Of a DNA stretch of 64,000 bases, positions 39,049-50,600 are shown piece by piece. Source of the DNA: Hippasteria phrygiana (taxonomy: Eukaryota; Echinodermata; Asteroidea; Valvatida; Goniasteridae); the NCBI GenBank assembly GCA_037893225.1, contig JAZGUH010000370.1:1054001-1118000 (forward strand), written 5' to 3'. Position 1 is the first letter of the stretch, and each line of letters opens with the position of its first letter. The notes below the pieces were generated by a model. That model was not told the origin of the DNA. It ran no database searches and worked only from the letters and a program-made list of their open reading frames with translations. The translations under genes were made by a program, and so were the position numbers.

Positions 39049-39579
39049 TTAAAGGTAGTATATACAACATTTGCTTTTGCTGTAATTTTCAGAAATGAAT
39101 GGATTTGGGTATTAGTATTTTATAGCTGTTGGCAAATACTGTAACACTGATCTGATTAAAGTTTTGCGTGCATAGATGCTGGGAAAACAGAGATAAAAAT
39201 GATGTTCTAGCAGTCTGGTTCCTTGACCCTACTTCAGACAAAATGGAGCAATTTATAGACGCCAGGGAATTATCAGGTCGGGGAGCTAGACTAGATGGCT
39301 GGCACCCGTTCACAGGTGTGTAATCAATTGCCAAACAAAATGTGGATTAACTAAAGTTGGTAAATTGGGGGCAGTATTTGAAATAAAGTCGGCCGGCCAT
39401 CGCTCGAAATTGATACCAAAATATTCTCTTGAAAATGACAGCAAACCGGGTGCCATGATTTCACGGGAAGCTTCAGACTATTATTTACTTACAGTCAAGT
39501 AAAGAATTTCATAATATTTCAGTAGTTTGGTTTGTTTTTGGTGGTTTTTCATGCTTCAAATGTTGTATATAACCTTTAA
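39049..39579 (+). mobile_element. TTAAAGG-ended element family, copy b
   Basis: The most complete copy: TTAAAGGTAGTATATACAAC at the left and GTTGTATATAACCTTTAA at the right. It contains GGTTCCTTGACC, ATTATCAGGT and TGACAGCAAACCGGGTGCCA. No coding capacity. Confidence 0.8.
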
Positions 39580-41903
39580 CAGAACTCGAAATGCGGGAAA
39601 GAAAATCTACTCAGTGTGACCCCCGTTGAAATCATGACAACCTGCAGCATAAAAGCAGATGTGAATCGTTTTTGCACATTTCAAGTAGTAACGGATCAAC
39701 CATTAAATTTTCCCATCTCGAAATTAACTGCAAACTGCTCATAAATGATGACAGCTTAATAACGCTAGGACTTTTCTCCTCTCTTAATTGACGGATGTTG
39801 CGGATGTTCCGCCAAGGGTTCCGGTTATAGTGTTCCGGCTCTTCATTAGCTTAATGGACTAAATATTGCGGGAAATGCACGTTGTAATAATACGAGAAGA
39901 CCACGACGACTGTTGCATGTTTCAAACAAAACTGCGCAGCACTCCCATTGCTAACATTTACCTGTTTTCACTTATTCATTCTGATTCTAGTTTTTAACTG
40001 TATATGGGATAGCCTTCCCAAATTTAGATTTAAACCTTGTTGAACTTGAAAATCAAACTGATCAAATCTTGCTCTTACCAAACTGTATTAAAAAACATTG
40101 AAAATTAGATACTAATCTTATTGGACTCAACCAATTTGGATTCAGGGTGCGGCGATAGAACCTTTTGAACGTTTTTAAAGAGTAGTACATTTTTGGTGGT
40201 ATTTTTCCCATGTACAGTTCTCGGAAAATTCCATTTGCGGAATCGATCATTACGGGCGATTATTGCGAATTATCACCTTACTATATTGCCGCAACTAATC
40301 AGATTTAGGCAAGGCATACTTTCCAATCCAGGGTGTATGTAGGACGTGGATGAAAGTAGACTCTGGGAACGAGGTTGCTTTGCCCTTTAGTCGTGTTCCC
40401 TGACCTGACAATTCCCCTCACGTCTAAATTGTAGATCAGGTAGCCACCACCGACAAAAATAGTGACGTCGGTGCGAGTGACGTCAGTGGCACCATTCAAA
40501 ACTACTCTTGCAAAATCCGGTCGGCAAAATACTGCAAGAGAGATTGTTCAGTTTTGAATTTGTGTATAATGGAGAATTTCAAAATGCCGGGATCTGCAAC
40601 GGGCCTGACAGACATTTTGTTATTGCGAACAGCAGCGTTAACAGCCGAATGTTACCGAAAACAAGTTCGGAAAATTTCGGCTATTTTCGGAAACGGGAGG
40701 AATTCCTCCAGCTTTGGTCACGTGACATTGGCGGCTATAATGGAGATCAATGGCTATAGAGTACCGAAGTCTGACGTCAGTTGCCGCGGCAATGGTTCCA
40801 AACACATGCAGTTTAGAATGTATTCTGGTTCCAAACATTGCATTGATTGACGTCATCACTTCGGTACTCTATACCAGACCTATATATTCATCAGAAATAG
40901 TCAGAATATTTTGGTCTGGGAACCAGACTAAATGTGAGGGCGAGAGTGAGGATTAGAGTGAGAAATACGGTTAGGGTTGTGGTAGGGTTTGAGGCAGGGT
41001 TAGGGTTGGGATGAGGTTAAGATTGTGTCACTCCCAAAATCTAGTATGTTCACTTTAAAAGCACAATTGTGTTGCAATGCATCACGGGTAAAGAGTCGGA
41101 TATTCATGGGAGTCGGATATTCATATGACACCGTACGCGCCGGCAGTCCCCACGAGAATTTCTCACTCACTTTTTCAGTGAGTGTAAATAGCATGTGCAC
41201 ACTCGGCAGTGTGATCTTCTTTTTCTCTGAGGGGTTTTGCGCGGGGGGGGGGGGGGGGGACCGAGAGGACGGGGGCGTCGGGAACAGACATTATTTAATA
41301 GCACTTGGGGATTTTTAATTCCTCGAAAAAACAGCAAAACCTACACAACTCGTGTCCGTGCATGGAACTGAACGAAAACTCATTAGGGTAAAGTCATCAT
41401 TTCGTTATATGTGACCTATCTCTATGATCCAAAAGAGGTATCATATCCAGACGACTTACATGATAACACGCACTTTTACTCCCGTCTCATATTAAATGAC
41501 ATTTAAGGGTATAGTGATGGTGATGCCTGGGAAATGCGATGCGTGGGTGGGCATTCAGAGTGGGTTTACATGATGCGTGAACTGATGTTCATCTCCCACG
41601 TGTTTCAACTTCCACTTCGATTTTCTGGGACGAAGCCTTCTGGGAGATTTAGCTTGCAACATACTCATCTTTGCTGTCGCTTTTCATTTTGTGCCAATTA
41701 ATTATTAAGAACATTGCAGCCAAAATCAGAAATTGTGACATTTTAGTTCAATTATCTGCCTTTTAGCTCCAAAAATAAGCCTTTCCACTGGGAAATGACA
41801 TTTAATGATATTTTATGTTCTAGTGTGGGAAGAGTGTGAACTCAGATGTTTCAGCCAGCCATTTGTGGGGCGCCTACGCTTTAAAAATAAAATATGTAAT
41901 GGC
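39580..41903. other. Intergenic stretch with repeat fragments
   Basis: Contains a 119-bp MITE with terminal TATAGAGTACCGAAGT (40755-40770) matched in reverse at 40858-40873. It also holds the third copy of the G-rich dispersed repeat (40930-41120) and a G run near 41244-41260. No exon recognised. Confidence 0.6.
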
Positions 41904-42185
41904 TTAAAGGTATACATCATTTGCTTTTGCTGTAATTTTTTTGGAAATAATTGGATTTTAGAATTCGCATTTTACAGCAAATACTGTAACACTAAAGTGT
42001 TTAAAGTTTTGTATGCATTATAAACGCTTTGAAAACAGAGAGAAAAAATTATGTTTTTGTAGTCTGGTTCCCTGACCATACTTTAGACAATAACGTAACA
42101 ATTTATAGAGTCCGGGAATTATCAGGTGGGGTACTAGGACTATTTGCAACGATTGTTGCCATGGTACAAATAAGGACTCGGTGTC
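41904..42185 (+). mobile_element. TTAAAGG-ended element family, left fragment
   Basis: Left-end modules only: TTAAAGGTATACATCATTTG, CTGGTTCCCTGACC and GGGAATTATCAGGT. Confidence 0.65.
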
Positions 42186-44519
42186 GCAATCATTTCAAAT
42201 TTTGGCTTGGAGGCGCCCGATTTGACTGCTAAACATTCGTCCTAAAATTGCTATAGGGGGCCTATAGGCCTATGGTTGGAAAGATCATTCAAAAGTAGAA
42301 CATGACAATGTACAACGATCATCCCATGAAAATGCGCCGTTTGTCTGAAAATCGTCGACGGAAATCATTTCGGGAACCCGTTCAATTTTGGTTCGGAAAA
42401 ATCGGACCGTCTAAAAATTCGACTGGTGCCCTTGGTCTGTAACGCTTTGGTTGCTTATACAGGCTGCACTATGTGCGGCGCCAGTCTGAATGTCCGGATG
42501 TCAATTCTTCGGTTTTTTCCCCAACATTTCGCAGTACACATTTTTACATTGGTAAATGTTTACACTCAGACCTTGTAAATAGGTTAGAGATTATTAAAGA
42601 GATTGTTCGGATTTCAGGACAACGTTTATACCTTTAAGTGAGGTTTTGTTTTGCACATGCAATCGGCAATTTGTTTGAGTATATTTGTAATTTAGGCCCA
42701 GCCATTTCAATGCAACGCGAAACCGGTATTGCATTTTGCTGGCGCCATGCATCCGTTAAATTGGGGGAAAGAAGAAAAGAAACTAGAGATCTCCATTCAG
42801 GCTTACCGGGCGAGCTCCCATTATAATAAATTGGGTATGGTACAGGCTGTCTGAACATTTCATCTTTAACTGGCAATTGTAATTTGCATATGAATTTGTT
42901 AACCCCACTTTTGTTCACTTAATTTCACAGTTTAAATCTCGCGCGTAGAGTATACCACTGAGATCTAGGGTTATTAAATTGGATTAACGCTGGCCCTGTG
43001 TAGCTGTGCGTTCGGCCCTGAAATGTGGCCCGGCACACTCCATTCACAAAATGGGTAAAACAAAACATGTTTGCACGAGGGCATGCATAAACACAGACAC
43101 TGGTTATAGCTGCAAGTAGAAAACAAAGATATAGTTAAGTTTAGTAATTGTTAAATTTTCTAAACAACACATAATCTCAATTATTTTGGAAAAGACATAC
43201 GTATGTGGGTGTACATGCATATATACTCCCCACATACAAAATGGTACGGCCCAATAAACAAGTGTATGTTCTTTGCATCACATCATTTCTGTAGCTGCCT
43301 TGAATGAACAGTATTCAGTTCGAAATTTACATTATTTCAAAATGAAATTAACTCCTCAAAAGAACACAGTTTTAATCCCAGATAACTGATTCACAAATGG
43401 ATAGTTTTTAAATGTCTTAGTTACATTAAAATCGAAGAAAATCTGTCTTGTAAAACGGGTGATCAGCAGAGTCCAAGATCATGTAACGCGTGGTAAGCAA
43501 TGGTAGATCGATGTAAGTCTCGAACAATGCTTTATCGATCGAAAGTTGTCGTTGGCCACTTTTTTCTTTGTGAAAAGTACGTAGGTTTTTTTCAACCAAT
43601 CATAACAGGTTTTACATGTAAGGAAAGAGGAGGATCTAAGCTATTCGATTCCGTTTAACCCCGTACGATTCGATACTCCAGTAAGGAGTTACAGTCAAAA
43701 GAGTCGACGCGAGGGCGCTCAATCGGTGCGTTTACACAGAAAAATGATGAAAAGTTCACATTTTCAAAGCCGAAAGTACGTGGATTTTTTTCAAGATAAA
43801 ATATATGTATATATATCACGAGAACGACAAAGAGTTAAATCGTATAGAACCGTTTAACCCGGTGAAAAAGACCGCATGGTTATCAAACTATGACTTGAAA
43901 CGTCGAAAAAAAGGGTCATTTTACGCGGATTTTCGCCCGGAAATGGGCCCCGCACAGAGGTTTGAGCTTAAGTGAACACAACAAATTCATATGTGGATGT
44001 TAAAAAAAACGAGAGCACATTTCCAGTAGCCAAAAATCTTGGCTACAAATTGATTAGCTGAAATTTAGCCCCAGGTAGGCCTGCACATGCAACGTCACGA
44101 CTGACTGCAAATCGAAAACTGATTGATAAATAACGACAGTTAAAAATTAATGCGCGGAGACTTCCGTCAGACTGTCCTTAAAATTGAAGGCTTTTAATGT
44201 TAAGCATTCGTCAGGGTTCGCCGGTGCTATCAACCATCGGGCAGAACACGGAGTTGGGCGGTCACGCACTGCGCAAAACTAATGATTCAACATGTTTTAG
44301 ATCCGTGCCATAGATCCGTGCATGGAGCAGAGCGTATCGTGATGGGGTAAAGTGATGCGACCCTCTGACGCTGATAAAGACAGCAGCATCCTCGCACCTA
44401 CACCATTCGGCTCACGAACTCGCTCGGCGAAAGCAAGCCTGATCCAATTCTTTGCTACGATCGTAATCAAGTTCTCATAAGTGCATTTTACGAGCAGCTG
44501 CGTGATTGAAGGAGCGAAG
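42186..44519. other. Intergenic region upstream of the GPCR gene
   Basis: No gene recognised. AAAGTACGT followed by GG-TTTTTTTCAA recurs near 43575 and 43775, a weak local repeat. The receptor promoter is expected at the right end; no TATA box stands out. Confidence 0.5.
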
Positions 44520-44634
44520 ATGTATTTCTACACCTTCTTGGGGATGTTGGTTTTCATGAGCGTGGCTGGGAGAGCGAGGAGTGAGAGCTCTACCCGGGCA
44601 GGCGAGGAGGCTCGCAACGGGGATGGTGATACGG
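44520..44634 (+). CDS. GPCR exon 1: signal peptide
   Basis: ATG at 44520 begins MYFYTFLGMLVFMSVAGRAR, a plausible secretory leader, and the exon ends ACGG|GTGAGT in phase 1. This phase matches the next exon. Linkage over 5 kb is inferred from phase and from the lack of any other leader. Confidence 0.65.
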
Positions 44635-47600
44635 GTGAGTCTGTTTTTCTTAGACTCAAAGACTTCGCAATCACTTTTTATCACTTGTTTATGTAAACGT
44701 CTTGGTAACACTGACTATAGTCTGGCAACGGACTCTTTGGCCTGTCTGTCCACAGCAAAGTGAATGACAGATTGATCAGAAGTTGAAATCAAATTTGTAA
44801 TGTTTACTTTGCTCATCTTTTTGTAATACTTTGGTGTTTAGTCCGAACAAAATTCCACGACCGCACGTATATTCTCGCCAAATCTCGTTGGATTTTGAGG
44901 TCAATTTACACACACTCTATACTATGGCAGAAGCTTGTTTGATGGTTTGATGCCAATATGCCAGACTATGATATGCATAATATTGTCGACTCACGTACAC
45001 GTGTCCAATTCCTCCTACACCAATGTTTAATGGCTAAACGCTATTCGTCAATACGCTAAACGTGTTTAGTATATAAACGTGTTTACAAACTGATAGCAAG
45101 AAAGTGTTTATAGAAAAGTGTCTAATTGCTCAACACAGTTTTTGCAGTGTAAGGAATTCAAGACAACGTTCATGCCCACAGTGCCACCACAAAGCTACGC
45201 ATCGCTGATTGGCCAGCAATATAAATCTACACGATGACGTCGTATCAAATCCAGCTGACTCCCTAGCTACCCAACGCCGTATAGACGGCATGCTAAAAAT
45301 CGTGAACAAAATACCGTTTCGCAATGTCAGTGTATTACGGATTGACAAATCGGAAGGGTTGATCTGAAGAGTTCAGGAGACGACAAAAATACGGGTCCAC
45401 TTAGGGCCTGTTTGTTTCACACGGATCGGGAGGTGATCCAGAGCCGAACGAAAACAAACAGGATCGCGAATCCCTCTCGCTATATGTTGCATGCTGGGAG
45501 AATTTGTATTACACGACAATGTCGTCTGCTTCAGATTCTGTAGGGCTATTTTTATGATAAACTATCTAGTTTTTCCAGAAAGGTAAATAAATCGTACATA
45601 GCTTTAATAACAAAAATACACTTTAAAAGAATTATGAGTAAATACTGTCACAATAGCTCGTTAAGTGCTAAAAATCTACGATAAAATACCGTCACTTTTC
45701 TCTGTCCGTCTCGCACGTCGCCATCTTGGATCTTGCGAGCCCACCTCGCGAGCAGGATCACTAAAAACGTGATCCGGAGCAGCTTTCGACGCTCTGGATC
45801 ACTGATCGCGCTCTGGATCGGCGTGAAACAAACACGCCCTTAGACAAAAAAAAAAATATAGCGTGGATTGTATAGTTTTTTTCTCAGTGGCTAGTTGAAA
45901 TGCAGTTTCGCGAAAGGGAAGAAAAAAATTGCTTGTTTTTTTTTACCACTTTCACTTAAATTTAGTTATATAGGACGCTTATTTATTCAGGATTATTTTG
46001 GTACATAATTTTATCTATTTAGCTTAATTATTCATTGCATTTTTTCATCATTCGTATAAGCTCCGTGCACAACTACCCCCTCAGCGGAAAGAAAAGGCGA
46101 GTTGGGGGGTCATATCGACGCCATCTTACCTGACTTCAATTTAAGTGTCTGGTTCCCGCTGTGATATTCTTATTGAAAAAGCAATTATCGAGAGTCAGCG
46201 AACAGACAAAGCAATCCCACTGGTATACGAGTATCAAAATTTATTATGAACGAGGAGCGCGGTGCGTAATACCAGCGACGTACTCCCCGTGGAAGTGCGG
46301 TTGCTATGTGGACAGCGCCCTCATTCGACGGCGCACGGAGCCCATAAGATGGGTCACTTCTGATCGGTCGGCGTAGTCAATACGCTATACACGAAATGTG
46401 TGCATGGCCAGGCAAAATTGTGGAAACACATGTACGACGCAGAAGAATTCAATTTATTCCGATTTTGCTGGGGAAAATACGATTAGAGGGTGTATATATA
46501 TAGATCAGGAATACATATTAATTTCAAATATTTGAGATTTATTCTTTCAATATGTATAAATTCAGCGAGTTTATCGCGAAGTTCGAGCGATGACTCGCAG
46601 GTGCCATATTCGAAATTCTATGATGCTAGATCTAGATGACAAGAACTCGTGCTGCACTCATCCCCGGGCCCGGCCCGGCCGATATAAATTGTTAACCTCG
46701 CTCGCTAATTATTTTGACTCCTATAGCTTTGCGATTTTTAGCACGCTTCGCAAGAAGGCCACGAAGGTCACTGCCGAATCAATTTTCTGTGAACACTATA
46801 TAGCGGGCGCTGTGTACCAATGCAGGGTATAAATGCATAAATGCTGTGGATCCTGCGACACTAATGTCACGTCAACTACCGATCTCCGTGGGCCTGTTTG
46901 TTTCACACATCGGGACAGAGCCGGACGAAAACAAACAGGATCGCGAATCCTTTAGGGCGCCCTCTCGCTATATGTTGCATGCTGGGAGAATTTGTACTAC
47001 GCGACAAATGTCGTCTGCTTCAGATTTTGTAAGCAAAAGGGTTATTTTTTTAATGATAAACTATCTAGTATGTCCAGAAAAAGTAAATAGATCGTACATA
47101 GCTTAACAAAAATACACTGTAAAAGAATTATGACTAAATACCGTCACAAAAGCTCATTAAATGCTTCAAATCTACGAAAAAATACTCACTTTTCCTCTGT
47201 CCGTCTAGCACGTCGCCATCTTGGATCTTGCGAACTTACCTCGCGAGCAGGATCCCTAAAAACGTGATCCGGGGCAGCTTTCGACGCTCCGGATCACTGA
47301 TCGTGATCCGGATCTGTGTGAAACAAACACGCCTTATGTATACAAATCTGGACAGCTCATTGGCTGTTCAAGTTGAAGCCCCGTCCGCCATGCGCGAACG
47401 TACGTAAAATGAGTACAAGCATGACGTAAGCAGGTACTCGGCAGCAATGATTTATGAATGTTCCAGGAGTGGTAATATGGCGGCTGCTGGCGACAGTTGT
47501 TTGTACAGCGTGCAACAGCCAATGAGCTATCCAGACTTGTATATATGCATGGAGATCAGTGATGTCAACACAGTTGACGAAAACAAAGTTGCCCCGTTGC

Positions 47601-50600
47601 ACCAGACATAATATCGTTCCACTGATCTTTTCAAAGTTTTGCGTTCTTGGCCTTGGATGGCGAAAAAACGAGAGAAAAACGGCGTTCGTTTTCAATCGTC
47701 GGGCGGTAAGCTCACTGGATTTGTTATAGCGCCCTCTTGTAAAATAAGCCCATATCTGTAAATGGGATCGTTTTCAATTGGTTACAAAACATGTACCTAG
47801 GCGCTAGGCCGAGCGGTACCTACGTCGTGCGACGAACGTCAAAGATCCACTGCATGCACTGGTTACGCGTCGCTTCGGTACACTACGCGTACGACACGTA
47901 CACACACGTACTATAATCATGGAGAAATAAGACATGCTATAATTAACCAACCCCATAGACAACCCTATGGGAATTTTGTGTGGTAATTTTTGTTTGTCTC
48001 AGATTTTGCGCGTTCCACGTGCAATTATAATTGATGTGATTGGACAATAATTCACAAGCTGCGTTGACGCGATTTACCGCGATAGGTCAATTGCAACCTT
48101 GCGCCCGTTTTCGGACTGTTAACCCATTTTAGATACAACGCGGACTTACTACATTCGGTCAATAGAGGGCAGTATCCGTTATTTTTAAACGATATATATT
48201 TCAACTATTTTTGAAAACGACAGCACACCAGGTGCCATCATTTCACAGGATGATTGAGACTACTATTAACTTACAGTCTATAGTCAGGTATTTCGTAATA
48301 GTTCAGTTTAAAAAGATTGGGAGGATTACCAATCGTGTACACTACATTTAAATGTATAACACATAAAGGACGGAACGAACAGATCGAAAAAGGACAGGGC
48401 CACTTAACTCTTCGAAAGTGTGACGTCATATGGATCAGGGCAGTGTGAAAATCAGACTCCCTTAAAACCGACTTCTTAAATTATACAACTCACAATTGTT
48501 TCTTTTTGGATTCTCTTTTAGAATGCACGACCGTGAAGTTTTAAAACATGATGAAGTCGAGTCAAATGCGCGCCATCACTGCAACACTCGTCAAAATTCG
48601 GGTGTTTAGATTTTGATTTAATATTCTTTTCTGAATCCATCCATCTGTTGTTCGAAGGACATACCTGCATTATTTTTTACCTTACGAACTTCCGCCAGAA
48701 AGACGAATCTGCCCTCTGTGGGTGGTTTAGATAGCCGCGCCGCGATCAGCCAATAAGCCAGTTCGGTATCTCAAAGGTCAAAGGATATTCGGGATAAAAT
48801 TGCTGACGCAATGTCACGCCACGTTTAATACGCGAACGCCCATTCTGATTAAATTTAACACGTGCGCGTTGTGCGACCACCTTTTGCGTCCACACGCGCG
48901 CGTTAGGTCACGCGGGTCATTCAGGATAAAATGTCATTGTGCACATGCGCACTTGAAATACCGAACTGGCTTATTGTGCTCACGGCTATAGAAATATAAG
49001 CCTACAATTTCTGCTTGGGCAAAATAATATCGCCACATCACAGACTCAAGGATGAACTGCAGTAAAATTAAAAATCTGCGCTTTATGCTGGTTGAAACGT
49101 GCTCAATCTGCATCCATGATAAATACGCGATCGCGCATGCGCGTGCTAGCTTTTGGACAATGTTTTACCTAGCTTGTTTGAGGACAATTGGATCACAAGC
49201 ACACAATACATTTTTTTTGCTTGTTATATTTACTCATTAAGGGACATTCATCATCGACATTTCAATAATACTTTGCCTCGGCGAAATCAATGGACTATTT
49301 TTGCAAACCGGATTTGACAAGAGCATTTTTTTTTATGTCGGCACTGATGACGTCACTCGGACTGACATTGTTCGCCATGATCGCCTTTTTAACCGATTGC
49401 GAAAGCAAAGCGAATTTTATGACCGTTACCTATACCTTATTGTTACATTCACCCTTTATTTTTAATTCTCTTCGCTTTCAAATTCGCGTAATGCATGAAC
49501 CGGCCCCAGGATGTGAACCCAGTGACATAACCTATGCGTAACGTAAAAGTTGTACCATATTTTTCTTCAAACAAACAAACAAACAAACAAACAAACAAAC
49601 AAACACCCCAACAAACAAACAAACAAACTAGAATAATTTTCAATAAATTCTCTGACAACCGTGTTTCACTTTTTCTTTTCATTTTCAACAGACTATCCCA
49701 ACATGAGGGCCAACACCTCAGAGCCTTGCGACATAGGCTGCAGTGGCAAACTCCTCTGTTTCTGCGATGAGCTCTGCAAGACGTTTGGTGACTGTTGCCA
49801 TGGTAGTTTTCTCGAGAGCAAAGATGGCGGTTCTGTTTCAGACACGGCAGGTGGCGACAACCAATCAAATTCCACGCTCAGTGACGTCTTTCACAACGCA
49901 TCCTACCACGTATGTGTTCTACCCCCAGGAGTATCAATGAAGAACTACAAGTTCCGGTTAATGTTTAAGAATGAATACATACTGCCTCGTGGATATTTGA
50001 TGGTGGGGAAGTGTCCGCCATCTTGGAATGACGCAGAGAGTAGACACCTCTGTGAAGCGCCGGATGACGCGTCTGACCTCATGCTCCTACTTCCGGTAAA
50101 CTCCTCTGACAACACAACGACGTCATTCCGTAATATTTACTGCGCCATGTGCCATGGGGTTCCTTTGACAAGGATGTCGAGTTGGAAAATACTAATGGAG
50201 ACGGATGTGACTACCGGATCATCGTTTGGCAATGCAAATATCTCATCTGCAGAAGTTCTTGATTTCCGGAAGAGCTTCGACAGGGGAGAGATGATGTTCA
50301 AAGGGCCTCTCGGACTACGCGGCTGTCTTGCAGGGGTTGTTGACGATTGCCCAGCAGGTTACGAAGATGATCATGTGATCAGAGCTTGCAGGTCATACGT
50401 GGGTGCTTTGGTTCACATAGATACAAATTCTACTTACAGGAATTGGTACTGCGCACTTTGTAATGGCGCCATCCAAACCAAACCTGAAACATGTCAACAG
50501 TTCATGCTGATCCCACAAAGTTTCACCACATCTCTCACTGCCTTGGTGGACTTTCGAGGAAACAGTATTTCCCTTGAATCCGCTGGCGTACGCGGGAAAA

